A DNA stretch of 37,622 nucleotides, from the IMG/VR virus record IMGVR_UViG_3300027971_000006, positions 1-37,622 of that record, one strand, 5' to 3'. Position 1 is the stretch's first letter, and each line of letters starts with the position of its first letter. Position numbers and translations under genes: made by a program. Under the pieces are notes generated by a model. The model had not been told where the DNA came from and did not search any database. It saw nothing but the letters and a program-made list of their open reading frames with translations. Positions 7,966-14,444 of the stretch are shown here, piece after piece. The stretch is from a virus.

Positions 7966-8363
7966 GAACATTGGCCATATTGGCCATTTTTATTTTATCA
8001 ACGTCTATGGCATCCAATGTCATGGTCGATGTGCAACCACCCAAGAAAAAGATCAAGGTGCGCGTTACTGGATACTGGCCAGGTGAAGACTATTACACCA
8101 GCAAACTGCAAAGTAGCGAGGGTGTGCGCCTCAAGGCTGGACGGCATTGCGCGACCGACCACAGGGTCATACCAGCTTGGAGCAAGGTCAATATAGTTGG
8201 ATCTAAACAAGAGTGGGTTGTTGTGGATACAGGCACGGCGGTCATTCAAAGGAAAGCTAGTGGGTCAAGCAAATTGCCTGTTCTGGACTTATTTTTTAAA
8301 TCTAAAAAAGATTACGAAAAGGCTCGACTGCCTAAATACGCGACAGTAGAAATCAGCAAATGA
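7962..8363 (+). CDS. Secreted 3D-domain (double-psi beta-barrel) protein
   Basis: This 133-residue protein begins with a signal peptide (MRT, then AILAIFILSTSMA). The mature part has the 3D pattern: VRVTGYWP, then CATDHRVIPAWSKV, VVVDTG and PVLDLFF, with the three signature aspartates at about 66, 89 and 109. The 3D fold is the catalytic barrel of MltA-type lytic transglycosylases and of resuscitation factors, so an action on cell-wall peptidoglycan in the periplasm is likely. It is exported early, apart from the endolysin gene. It could weaken the wall during infection, take part in lysis or block superinfection. ATGA overlaps on both sides. Confidence 0.75.
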   Translation: MRTLAILAIFILSTSMASNVMVDVQPPKKKIKVRVTGYWPGEDYYTSKLQSSEGVRLKAGRHCATDHRVIPAWSKVNIVGSKQEWVVVDTGTAVIQRKASGSSKLPVLDLFFKSKKDYEKARLPKYATVEISK

Positions 8364-8542
8364 CAATCCTATCGAAAATATTCTATCACTTAGGAGACTT
8401 CGTAAGCATCACGCTGCTGCCACTTGGAGTGGGCTGGAAGCTGTACCAAAAGCTAATGCTTATATCTGTGGACCTGGATACTGATTTCAAGGTGTGGAAG
8501 GAAGCAAAACCAAGGAAGAAAAGAAAGGCCAAAAAGAAATGA
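8360..8542 (+). CDS. Small protein with hydrophobic segment and poly-basic tail
   Basis: A 60-residue protein with a hydrophobic stretch at about residues 5-30 (VSITLLPLGVGWKLY) and a highly basic C-terminus (KPRKKRKAKKK). It may sit on the inner membrane with the tail in the cytoplasm. The ATGA overlap with the 3D protein gene supports the start. The function is unknown. Its closeness to an exported cell-wall protein allows a role in the same process. Confidence 0.5.
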   Translation: MTILSKIFYHLGDFVSITLLPLGVGWKLYQKLMLISVDLDTDFKVWKEAKPRKKRKAKKK

Positions 8543-8727
8543 AGATAGGAACAATAACATTTGGAAAATCAAGACCAGCACCAAAGATGGTTCTCGTGGA
8601 TGTGGACTACGACAAGAAGACAGGCGCAGAATTGTTTAAGACTGGAATGAGGCTTCTCAAGAAAGATAAGGAAGCTGTGATTGAATATGTGATAAAGAAA
8701 GCCTTGGAATACGGCATTAAGAAATGA
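8539..8727 (+). CDS. Small basic protein, unknown
   Basis: A 62-residue Lys-rich protein starting MKIGTITFGK. The start at 8539 overlaps the previous stop (ATGA), which I prefer to an in-frame ATG at 8494 lying within the upstream gene. The C-terminal half is a charged helix ending YGIKK. The stop again overlaps the next ATG. No family recognised. Confidence 0.55.
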   Translation: MKIGTITFGKSRPAPKMVLVDVDYDKKTGAELFKTGMRLLKKDKEAVIEYVIKKALEYGIKK

Positions 8728-9404
8728 AACGCGCATTAGTCACTCAAGCATTCGGAGACGATTGGCAAAAGATTTTAAGCATCACTCAGCCAAGGATGGA
8801 GGCGTATGCAAAGAAGTACGCGATTGACTTCATGGCAATTGACAAGCCAGTTACGCAGCCAGTTCAATACTCGAAGCTGGCAATCGGAAACATTATGCTC
8901 GCCAGGGGCTATGAGCAGGTCATGTTCCTAGACGCTGACGTTCTAGTGACAAACGACTGCGAGGATCTTGGTGGTCCTGACTCTGAGGGTAGTCAGCACT
9001 TCTTCTGCGCCTTTGACGAGGGGGAGTTTCTGGACAGGAAGCAAGGGATGGTGGATCTTGCGAAAGGTTTTGGCGGAAAGATCACGCCCAGGTTCTACGT
9101 CAATACTGGCGTATTCGTAGCGAGCAATAAGTTCCTTGGTTTATTTTCATGCCCTCCGTTTGGTTGTTACCCCAATCATTTTGGCGAACAAACCTGGATG
9201 AACATTCAAGCGCACTTGTGGGGCATGGAGCTGACTCCGCTCGACCCAGCCTACAACTGCATGACTAGCGTAGAGTCGCATTTTGGATTGGATAGGTACA
9301 AGGATGCCTACATTATCCACTACGCTGGACAATCTAACGATCTGGTTAAGTTAGCTGGCCAGATCCAAGAAGACGATGCCAAGCTGAAAGAAGCTGGTCG
9401 ATGA
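8724..9404 (+). CDS. Glycosyltransferase-like protein with DxD motif (GT-A fold)
   Basis: This 226-residue protein looks like GT8-type or nucleotide-diphospho-sugar transferases: an N-terminal Rossmann-like strand (KRALVTQAFG), YSKLAIGNIML, then the metal-binding FLDADVLV with Asp70 and Asp72, NTGVFVASNK for acceptor binding, and a late IIHYAGQS with the His typical of the family. It would transfer a sugar from a nucleotide donor. The acceptor is unknown: phage DNA, a surface glycan or a protein. It lies upstream of the oxygenase and methyltransferase genes, which permits a shared modification role (inferred). ATGA junctions on both sides. Confidence 0.7.
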   Translation: MKRALVTQAFGDDWQKILSITQPRMEAYAKKYAIDFMAIDKPVTQPVQYSKLAIGNIMLARGYEQVMFLDADVLVTNDCEDLGGPDSEGSQHFFCAFDEGEFLDRKQGMVDLAKGFGGKITPRFYVNTGVFVASNKFLGLFSCPPFGCYPNHFGEQTWMNIQAHLWGMELTPLDPAYNCMTSVESHFGLDRYKDAYIIHYAGQSNDLVKLAGQIQEDDAKLKEAGR

Positions 9405-9619
9405 CCTTCGTCAAGGTGGTCGAGGAGGCTGGCGCATGGAGGATTCACACTCTCGCAGGCAATGTGATCGGACCTCGCCTGCATGGAGCAAGGCCACCAG
9501 AAGGATTGCCACCATTGCAGGATATCTTTGAAACGAAGAGCGAGGCGCAGGCTGCTGCGATGCTTTGGAATACTTACGCACATTGGGTAGCAGCCAATCG
9601 CAAGAAGAAGCGTCGATGA
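9401..9619 (+). CDS. Small protein, unknown
   Basis: A 72-residue protein starting MTFVKVVEEAGAWRIH, with a beta-rich N-terminal part, a predicted helix (SEAQAAAMLWNTYAHWVAA) and a basic tail (NRKKKRR). It is coupled by ATGA to the glycosyltransferase before it and to the gene after it. The N-terminal look (WRIHTLAGN, PEGLPPLQDIFETKSEAQ) is that of a small single-domain phage protein. No function recognised. Confidence 0.55.
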   Translation: MTFVKVVEEAGAWRIHTLAGNVIGPRLHGARPPEGLPPLQDIFETKSEAQAAAMLWNTYAHWVAANRKKKRR

Positions 9620-9933
9620 TCTCCACGCAGCTAACTAAGGGCGATTACGACGAGAGACTACAACAGCTTGCTGGCGAAGTTGCCATCCAGGCGATTAAGG
9701 ATCTTCGCATGCTACGAAGGAGGGGGATTGTGTGTGGTATGAAGCTTGCGCCAGATTGGAAGGACAAGATGATCAATGATGCCTGGGAGTACAGGAACAC
9801 GGCAGAAGTGAAACGACTGCTGAAGGATTTTAGGAACGGAACGATTGGGTGGTGGTGCAGGGCTGCTGGGATTAGGATCGGCAACAAGACGCTCCTTCGA
9901 AGGATGATGGAGGAAAACTATGCAATTTGTTGA
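9616..9933 (+). CDS. Helical basic protein, unknown
   Basis: A 105-residue protein starting MISTQLTKG. I chose the ATG that overlaps the previous stop (ATGA); an upstream in-frame ATG lies inside the neighbour. It is helical and basic (LRMLRRRG, VKRLLKDFRN) with a Trp-Trp-Cys segment (GWWCRAAG). The spread of Arg and Lys could mean nucleic-acid binding, but there is no clear helix-turn-helix. Its end overlaps the following membrane-protein gene. Confidence 0.5.
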   Translation: MISTQLTKGDYDERLQQLAGEVAIQAIKDLRMLRRRGIVCGMKLAPDWKDKMINDAWEYRNTAEVKRLLKDFRNGTIGWWCRAAGIRIGNKTLLRRMMEENYAIC

Positions 9934-10072
9934 TTTCATTTCGGACGTATTCAAGGTTGTGGCTTGGATTATATTGATCTCTTCAATACTCATTTCACTT
10001 CTGGCATTGAGCGCGTACATAGTCTTACAAATAGTTGACATCATAAAGGAGGTTATAAATGGAGGAAAATAA
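9920..10072 (+). CDS. Small single-pass membrane protein
   Basis: A 50-residue protein (start MQFVDFISDV) whose middle 28 residues are almost wholly hydrophobic (VVAWIILISSILISLLAL), giving one membrane span. It overlaps the previous gene by 14 bases, and its own last codons contain the AAGGAGG site of the oxygenase gene, which it overlaps by 14 bases. It could be a holin-like or a host-membrane-acting protein; nothing decides between these. Confidence 0.5.
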   Translation: MQFVDFISDVFKVVAWIILISSILISLLALSAYIVLQIVDIIKEVINGGK

Positions 10073-10628
10073 GTTCATTCAAAAGACGCTTACCGCATCC
10101 GTGGATCGGTACGTCCTAACGCCAAGCCAATGCGACATGATTCGAAACGATGCCGAGGTGATTGGCATGAAGCGCGCGACTGTGTTGAAAAAGAACGGAA
10201 AGACTAGAAATTCATTTGCGCGTACCTGCTCCTCCTGCTGGGTTCCGATGTCGCAGCATTACAAATGGCTGTACGCGATAATGGGAGAACTCACCGCATC
10301 GATTAACAGCGAGTACTGGAGGTTTGATATAACTGGAGCGCAGCAGTTCCAGATCCTGAGATACAATCCGCTCCAGCAGTTTTGGTGGCACTTCGACACA
10401 TTCTCTGGAAGTGACCGCAAGCTTACGGCGGTGGTCAACCTATCCGCTCCACATGAGTACCTGGGCGGAGGCTTGCAGGTAAAGGCGGACATAGACAACG
10501 CAAGGTTTATCCGCGAGCAGGGAGCAGGGTGCTGGTTTCCGTCTTACATCGAACATCGTGCGCGTGCGCCGATATGGGGAACACGCTGGGTGTTGGTGGC
10601 TTGGTATACTGGTCCTAACTGGAGATGA
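10059..10628 (+). CDS. 2-oxoglutarate/Fe(II)-dependent oxygenase (PKHD/prolyl-hydroxylase type)
   Basis: This 189-residue protein has the iron-binding triad of the double-stranded beta-helix oxygenases: WWHFDTF with His111 and Asp113, and the distal His166 in YIEHRARAP, followed by Arg176 for the 2-oxoglutarate carboxylate (IWGTRWVLVAWY). Between them NLSAPHEYLGGGLQV is typical of the PKHD or prolyl-4-hydroxylase branch common in phages. It hydroxylates an unknown substrate. The nearby cytosine methyltransferase and glycosyltransferases make modified DNA one option, though its motifs look less like TET/JBP enzymes than like protein hydroxylases. AAGGAGG precedes the ATG. Confidence 0.8.
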   Translation: MEENKFIQKTLTASVDRYVLTPSQCDMIRNDAEVIGMKRATVLKKNGKTRNSFARTCSSCWVPMSQHYKWLYAIMGELTASINSEYWRFDITGAQQFQILRYNPLQQFWWHFDTFSGSDRKLTAVVNLSAPHEYLGGGLQVKADIDNARFIREQGAGCWFPSYIEHRARAPIWGTRWVLVAWYTGPNWR

Positions 10629-11041
10629 GAGGTTCGAGCGGTATGCATGAGAGCGATGCGGACATCGCCAACGAGAAGCGTATTATAGAAGCGTTTGCCC
10701 AGCATTGTGGCAGTAAGGTTAAGTATATGCCAAAAGCATATCCATTTGATGCCATGTTACTAAAGGGATATAAGTACGCATTTGTTGATGCTAGGAAAAC
10801 TAGCTATGAGATTTGCAGATTCCCAACGCGATGCCTATCGCTCCAGAAGTATATATCCCTAAAGTTATACGCTGCATTCGCGCCCACGTTCTATGTGATC
10901 GAGTGGGCGGATGCGATGGGGTATTACGAGATCAAGGAGGACAGCAAGCTTCCCATATTCTACATGTCAAGGAACAGCGGTGACCCCAGGGATAATGAGC
11001 CATGCGTTGAGATTCCAATTGCTGACTTCAAAAGATTTTGA
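10625..11041 (+). CDS. Unknown protein, possible degenerate PD-(D/E)XK fold
   Basis: A 138-residue protein, coupled by ATGA to the oxygenase. An N-terminal helix (NEKRIIEAFAQHCG) leads to YPFDAMLLKG with Asp42 and then YAFVDARKTSY with Asp55 and Arg57 where a nuclease would have E-x-K. This layout resembles a degenerate restriction-endonuclease-like fold. The active site seems altered, so it may bind rather than cut DNA. The fold assignment is tentative. A 41-base gap follows before the next gene. Confidence 0.5.
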   Translation: MRGSSGMHESDADIANEKRIIEAFAQHCGSKVKYMPKAYPFDAMLLKGYKYAFVDARKTSYEICRFPTRCLSLQKYISLKLYAAFAPTFYVIEWADAMGYYEIKEDSKLPIFYMSRNSGDPRDNEPCVEIPIADFKRF

Positions 11042-11082
11042 TACAAACAATCTATGACACACACATCTAACTTGCTCCGCTA

Positions 11083-11712
11083 ATGGCAACGCTCAACGAG
11101 AACATCCCATCCTTCAAGGGAATGGTAAGAAAATCATTCTTCACCAAAGACGAAGCGGACAGGGAGGAATTCTACAATGTGTATGTGTTCGCCTTGCAAT
11201 CTTGCGCTGGAGCGATCCTAACCTTCCACGTTATGACTGACTCTGGCATGCTTCGCAGTCGCGTGCCGTTGTCAGAGATATATACGCACCATCCAGAGGC
11301 AGACATCCCATTTAACTACAAACAGCTTTGGGACTGCTTCTCCGAGAATGTGGCCGTAACCGAGTACAGCTTCCTGGCCTACCATCGCGCACAGATCTTA
11401 CTTAGGGATGCGACAAAGGTATGGGGTACATACCTATTCACAGTTGATTGGTTTAATAATCCCTACAGCGACGAACCATCCGACTACAAGTGCGGTCATG
11501 TGTTCGCTGGCGATGATGGGTACTTGCTGTGCATGCCCAATAACAGAATCTTCTGGCGCGACTCGAATTGGGTTACCAAGAAGTTGCCAGACAATCTAAA
11601 GCAGTTTCGAGTTGATACTGAACTGCCCAGCGTAGAGAATCAGAGTGACAAGTGGGTGACGGAGGATACAGATTCTTTTTACTACGATCTTCACAAGTCG
11701 GAACAACCATAA
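11083..11712 (+). CDS. Hypothetical phage protein
   Basis: A 209-residue protein starting MATLNENIPSFKG, rich in aromatic residues (Tyr, Trp, Phe), with a Cys pair at the middle (YKCGHVFAGDDGYLLCMPNN). It has no signal peptide or membrane span. Segments such as RIFWRDSNWVTK suggest a beta-rich globular fold. The gene begins a new translational unit after a 41-base gap without a strong ribosome-binding site. I do not recognise the family. Confidence 0.55.
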   Translation: MATLNENIPSFKGMVRKSFFTKDEADREEFYNVYVFALQSCAGAILTFHVMTDSGMLRSRVPLSEIYTHHPEADIPFNYKQLWDCFSENVAVTEYSFLAYHRAQILLRDATKVWGTYLFTVDWFNNPYSDEPSDYKCGHVFAGDDGYLLCMPNNRIFWRDSNWVTKKLPDNLKQFRVDTELPSVENQSDKWVTEDTDSFYYDLHKSEQP

Positions 11713-11731
11713 AAAGAAAGGAAAACAGAAT

Positions 11732-11911
11732 ATGCCACTAGGTAAAAACGTATCGAAAAATATGAGCGAACTAGCAGCGGACAACCGCAAGAAGGGTAGC
11801 GAGCGTGGAGCAGGCGGTAAGCCTCGCTCACGCGAGCAGATGATTGCCATTGCGCTGTCAGCAGCAGGCAAGAGCAAGCCACGCAAGTTCAAAGCCAAGT
11901 CTGGAGTGTGA
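11732..11911 (+). CDS. Small highly basic protein
   Basis: A 59-residue protein starting MPLGKNVSKNM with a ribosome-binding site (AAAGAAAGGAAAAC) upstream. It has many Lys and Arg, a central RSREQMIAIALSAAGKSK helix and a basic end. Small phage proteins with this 'basic linker plus Ala-Ile-Ala helix' look are widespread and may bind DNA or structural proteins. Its stop overlaps the next ATG (TGATG). Confidence 0.6.
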   Translation: MPLGKNVSKNMSELAADNRKKGSERGAGGKPRSREQMIAIALSAAGKSKPRKFKAKSGV

Positions 11912-12105
11912 TGGAGGTCGAGGCAAAGAAACGCCTCAGGTGGGCGCGCGATATGCTTGCAATTGCACGCAATAAGCTTGTAGTTGAGAGGAATCGCGCG
12001 TCCCACGGCCACGCCATAGATATGATCCAAATCATAACGATGGTCGATGCAGCGAGCCTGGTGTGCAAGGAGGTGGTAGGAGGTGACGATGAAAACAAAG
12101 GATGA
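11911..12105 (+). CDS. Small helical protein, unknown
   Basis: A 64-residue protein starting MEVEAKKRLRWARDM, predicted to be two long helices with many Arg, Ala and Ile. The TGATG junction with the previous gene decides the start over an upstream GTG. The last codons carry the AGGAGG site for the following gene, which it overlaps. The function is unknown. Confidence 0.5.
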   Translation: MEVEAKKRLRWARDMLAIARNKLVVERNRASHGHAIDMIQIITMVDAASLVCKEVVGGDDENKG

Positions 12106-12277
12106 GCTGGCGATGCAGGTGAAGAAGGAGTGGGATGAGAAGGGATGGAGATGGAAGCTATCCCTATCGGCTGGCGGATTTACCAGCGAGATACATTGCT
12201 ATGGAACTGCGGAGAATGAATATTTTAATTGCGTCAAGAACTTGGTTGATCAAGCATACCAGATGCAAAGCGTATGA
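12089..12277 (+). CDS. Small protein, unknown, upstream of the methyltransferase
   Basis: A 62-residue protein starting MKTKDELAMQ. The AGGAGG at 12078-12083 is five bases before this ATG, which I prefer to a GTG at 12083 that would overlap the site. It has an N-terminal charged helix, then a beta-rich stretch (WRWKLSLSAGGFTSEIHCYG). The stop overlaps the methyltransferase ATG (ATGA). No family recognised; it might be a partner of the methyltransferase, but only position says so. Confidence 0.5.
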   Translation: MKTKDELAMQVKKEWDEKGWRWKLSLSAGGFTSEIHCYGTAENEYFNCVKNLVDQAYQMQSV

Positions 12278-13161
12278 ATGAAAAGACACACCTCGACTTA
12301 TTTAGTGGGATCGGAGGATTTGCCTTGGCAGCCAAGTGGAATGGATATAGAACAGTTGGCTTCTGTGACAACGAACCCTACGCACAAGCAGTCCTCAAAA
12401 AGCATTGGCCAGAAGTGCCATGCCACAAAGACATCCGAGAAGTACGAGGCGAGCTATACGCAGGAGTCACTCTTCTCACAGGTGGATTCCCCTGCCAGCC
12501 ATTCTCCAATGCTGGGAAGCAAAGAGGCAAGAACGATGACCGCTATCTCTGGCCAGAAATGCTTAGGGTCATACGCGAAGCAAGGCCAACTTGGATCATT
12601 GGTGAGAATGTTGCTGGGATCGTCAATATGGAACTCGACCAAGTGCATATTGACTTGGAAGCGGAAGATTACGAAGTCGAATCGATCATTATTCCAGCTT
12701 GCGGTGTCGATGCCCCGCACAGGAGGAACAGAGTCTGGATTATCGGACGTAACAAAAACAACAATGTGGCCAACTCCGAGGGCCTGCGACTTGGAGGGTG
12801 GAGTGAGTCAAGCAACCAATATGGGGGGGGGTGGTACAGGGAGAATCAAAAGGGAGAAAGGTGGGGAGTCAAGTTGAAGGATGCTGTCCATTCTGCGGAA
12901 AGACTATGGCCGACTCCGAGCAGTCGAGACGGCAAGGGTGGGTACAGGGGGGGGCGAATGAGGAACGGAAAGATTTCCAGGGACACGCTCGATGTTGCTG
13001 TGCAGCACGAGGAGAATCAGGGGAAGCAGTCTGGCCAACTGAACCCAGAGTGGGTCGCTTGGCTCATGGGGTATCCGATAGGGTGGCTAAACTTAAAGGA
13101 CTCGGAAATGCCATCGTACCGCAAGTCGCGTCAGAAATCATCAGATGCATCAACCAAGTAA
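12274..13161 (+). CDS. C5-cytosine DNA methyltransferase (Dcm-like), C-terminus probably frameshifted
   Basis: This 295-residue product transfers a methyl group from S-adenosylmethionine to cytosine C5. Motif I is DLFSGIGGF (residues 8-16), motif IV GGFPCQPFS with the catalytic Cys, motif VI GENVAG, motif VIII PHRRNRVWII. Motif X, needed for cofactor binding, is absent from this frame. It appears instead in the frame ending at 13178 (LKGLGNAIVPQ). Between them lies a run of nine G at 12823-12831, and one added G would join the two. As written, this frame ends in SGQLNPEWVAWLMGYPIGW and stops 13 bases before the next gene rather than overlapping it. I think the canonical enzyme spans 12274-13178, but an assembly error, phase variation or slippage cannot be told apart here. 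Confidence 0.8.
   Translation: MNEKTHLDLFSGIGGFALAAKWNGYRTVGFCDNEPYAQAVLKKHWPEVPCHKDIREVRGELYAGVTLLTGGFPCQPFSNAGKQRGKNDDRYLWPEMLRVIREARPTWIIGENVAGIVNMELDQVHIDLEAEDYEVESIIIPACGVDAPHRRNRVWIIGRNKNNNVANSEGLRLGGWSESSNQYGGGWYRENQKGERWGVKLKDAVHSAERLWPTPSSRDGKGGYRGGRMRNGKISRDTLDVAVQHEENQGKQSGQLNPEWVAWLMGYPIGWLNLKDSEMPSYRKSRQKSSDASTK
12278..12877 (+). other. Alternative reading frame over the methyltransferase, protein-like
   Basis: A +1 frame of 199 codons starts with an ATG four bases inside the methyltransferase gene. Its middle reads like a recurrent phage protein often found with or fused to cytosine methyltransferases: CILTWKRKITKSNRSLFQLA, then SMPRTGGTESGL, then MWPTPRACD. It has no ribosome-binding site of its own apart from that of the methyltransferase. 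The same extra G at 12823-12831 that repairs the enzyme would carry this frame into the LWPTPSSRDGKGG and LNPEWVAWLMGYPIGW block of the annotated frame, giving a second continuous family-like protein. Real overprinted gene or fossil shadow is undecided. Confidence 0.35.
12823..12831 (+). repeat. G9 homopolymer at the frame switch
   Basis: Nine consecutive G separate the well-conserved N-terminal methyltransferase motifs from the split C-terminus. A second run of eight G occurs at 12947-12954. Such runs are prone to replication or polymerase slippage and also to sequencing error. Adding one G joins motif VIII with motif X in a single frame. Confidence 0.9.
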
Positions 13162-13178
13162 TGGAGGATAACAAATGA
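12831..13178 (+). pseudogene. Dislocated C-terminus of the cytosine methyltransferase (motif X frame)
   Basis: This frame opens at the end of the G9 run and reads to a TGA that overlaps the ATG of the next gene as ATGA, the standard junction of this operon. It contains SEQSRRQGW, EPRVGRLAHGVSDRVAKLKG and LGNAIVPQVASEII. The last is motif X, the final cofactor-binding motif of Dcm enzymes. No ribosome-binding site lies before it, so it is unlikely to be made alone. It is best read as the normal end of the enzyme, reached through a one-base shift. The fused product would be about 301 residues, normal for the family. Confidence 0.6.
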
Positions 13179-14317
13179 AACTATGGAAAAATAATTCACC
13201 AGCAGTCCACGTTGTGGACGATAATAAACTGTGGCCACGTTGTAGCTACATCCTGCCTGACGAGCTGACCAACCCTCCGTTCAACGAGGCGATCCCTGTT
13301 CCGCACAAGATCAAGCCGTACTACCCTGGGAGATCTGAGGGTGGGTCGACTGCCGTATACCGAGCTGGTGCAATCGGTGACGCAATCATGGCCACGGCAA
13401 TTGTGCGTTACCTAGTGGACACCTCTGGAGGTACAGTCGATATCTATTGTCCTGCTCGCAACATGGCGTTGTTCGCTGGCCTGGGTGCGAATGTATATCC
13501 GCTGCCACCCACCGAGGAAGCATGGGATTCATACTCAGCGCATGTTCCGCTCGATGATCTGTTCTCAGGTAAGGTTGGCAATACGGAACTAGGAACTGGA
13601 CCAGGTTGCCATTACGATAGGATTTATAACTGGATGGGAGCAGAGGGGATTGTGGCGGACATCTCTGGCAAGGTTGGAGATGTTAAGCTTGTCGATCCTA
13701 AGTACAAACGTCCTCACCTATACGTTGTCCAGCCTGACTACGAGGAGCTGAAGAAGATGGGACGCTTGCCATTGCCCAGCCCATACTTTGTCTACCACGT
13801 TTCGTCCTCTGGTCCTACTCGCACCTATCCGCCTCAGTTAGGCAAGCTGGCGGTGCAGGCGTTGCTGGAAGAGTTTCCGCAACATCACGCTGTAATCATT
13901 GGCTTGGATCGAGCAATCGATTTTCATGTCGATCATCCGCGAGTTGTCGATCTATTCAACGCGACATCCAGCGTGCGATCACTATTCCCAATTGTGCATG
14001 ATGCTGACTTTGTTGTCGCACCTGACAGCTCTGTCAACCATATGGCAGCAGGATTAGATACAGCGTGCGTCAGTCTATGGGGGTCATACGACCCAATGGA
14101 TCGGTGCAAGTATTATCCTAAGTCGTATCCAGTATTCGCACCTGACGTTTGCCCTCATGCCCCTTGCAGGCCACATGGCGCGCTACCGCAGGCCAAATGC
14201 AAGGACGCAAAGAATAAAACAAGTTTGACGCAGTATTGGTGTAACGCTCTTCGCAATATAACCGCCGATATGATTGTGGAGAACGCCAAGAAGGCGATGC
14301 AGTCAGAGAAGGTTTAA
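13175..14317 (+). CDS. Glycosyltransferase family 9-like (heptosyltransferase-like)
   Basis: This 380-residue protein has the GT-B look of ADP-heptose:LPS heptosyltransferases. The N-terminal domain has YRAGAIGDAIMATAIVRYL. The C-terminal domain has FVVAPDSSVNHMAAGL and VSLWGSYDPMDRCKYYP, the nucleotide-sugar site. A Cys-rich tail (CPHAPCRPHG and further Cys) is unusual and may bind metal. It could modify host surface sugars or, given the overlap with the cytosine methyltransferase (ATGA with the motif X frame), phage DNA. Phages with GT9 genes are known, but substrates are mostly not. It is the last gene of the tightly coupled early cluster. Confidence 0.7.
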   Translation: MKLWKNNSPAVHVVDDNKLWPRCSYILPDELTNPPFNEAIPVPHKIKPYYPGRSEGGSTAVYRAGAIGDAIMATAIVRYLVDTSGGTVDIYCPARNMALFAGLGANVYPLPPTEEAWDSYSAHVPLDDLFSGKVGNTELGTGPGCHYDRIYNWMGAEGIVADISGKVGDVKLVDPKYKRPHLYVVQPDYEELKKMGRLPLPSPYFVYHVSSSGPTRTYPPQLGKLAVQALLEEFPQHHAVIIGLDRAIDFHVDHPRVVDLFNATSSVRSLFPIVHDADFVVAPDSSVNHMAAGLDTACVSLWGSYDPMDRCKYYPKSYPVFAPDVCPHAPCRPHGALPQAKCKDAKNKTSLTQYWCNALRNITADMIVENAKKAMQSEKV

Positions 14318-14334
14318 TCAATCCCCGCATGGTG

Positions 14335-14351
14335 CGCAGGGAGATCCTGCG
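14335..14351 (+). other. Short hairpin in the 127-base intergenic gap
   Basis: CGCAGG, a five-base loop and CCTGCG form a perfect 6-bp stem just after the glycosyltransferase stop. No U-run follows, so it is not a classical terminator. The rest of 14318-14444 is a GT-rich stretch and an AT-rich end with no gene. It separates the modification cluster from the replication genes. Confidence 0.3.
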
Positions 14352-14444
14352 ACTGAGCCTGCTGTGTGTGTGCTTGCATGAAACAAAGGGGATGTTTTTA
14401 AAGATTGTTGTTGCACTTCAAATTTTATTAGGAACAATGCCGAA

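Noticed and set aside
10059-10628. Calling the oxygenase a TET/JBP enzyme outright
   Set aside because: The iron triad alone does not decide; the surrounding sequence looks like PKHD/prolyl-hydroxylase proteins.
12831-13178. Independent zinc protein (CPFCGK motif) in the third methyltransferase frame
   Set aside because: No ribosome-binding site or start of its own, and the rest of the frame is a Dcm C-terminus; the Cys pair is probably incidental.
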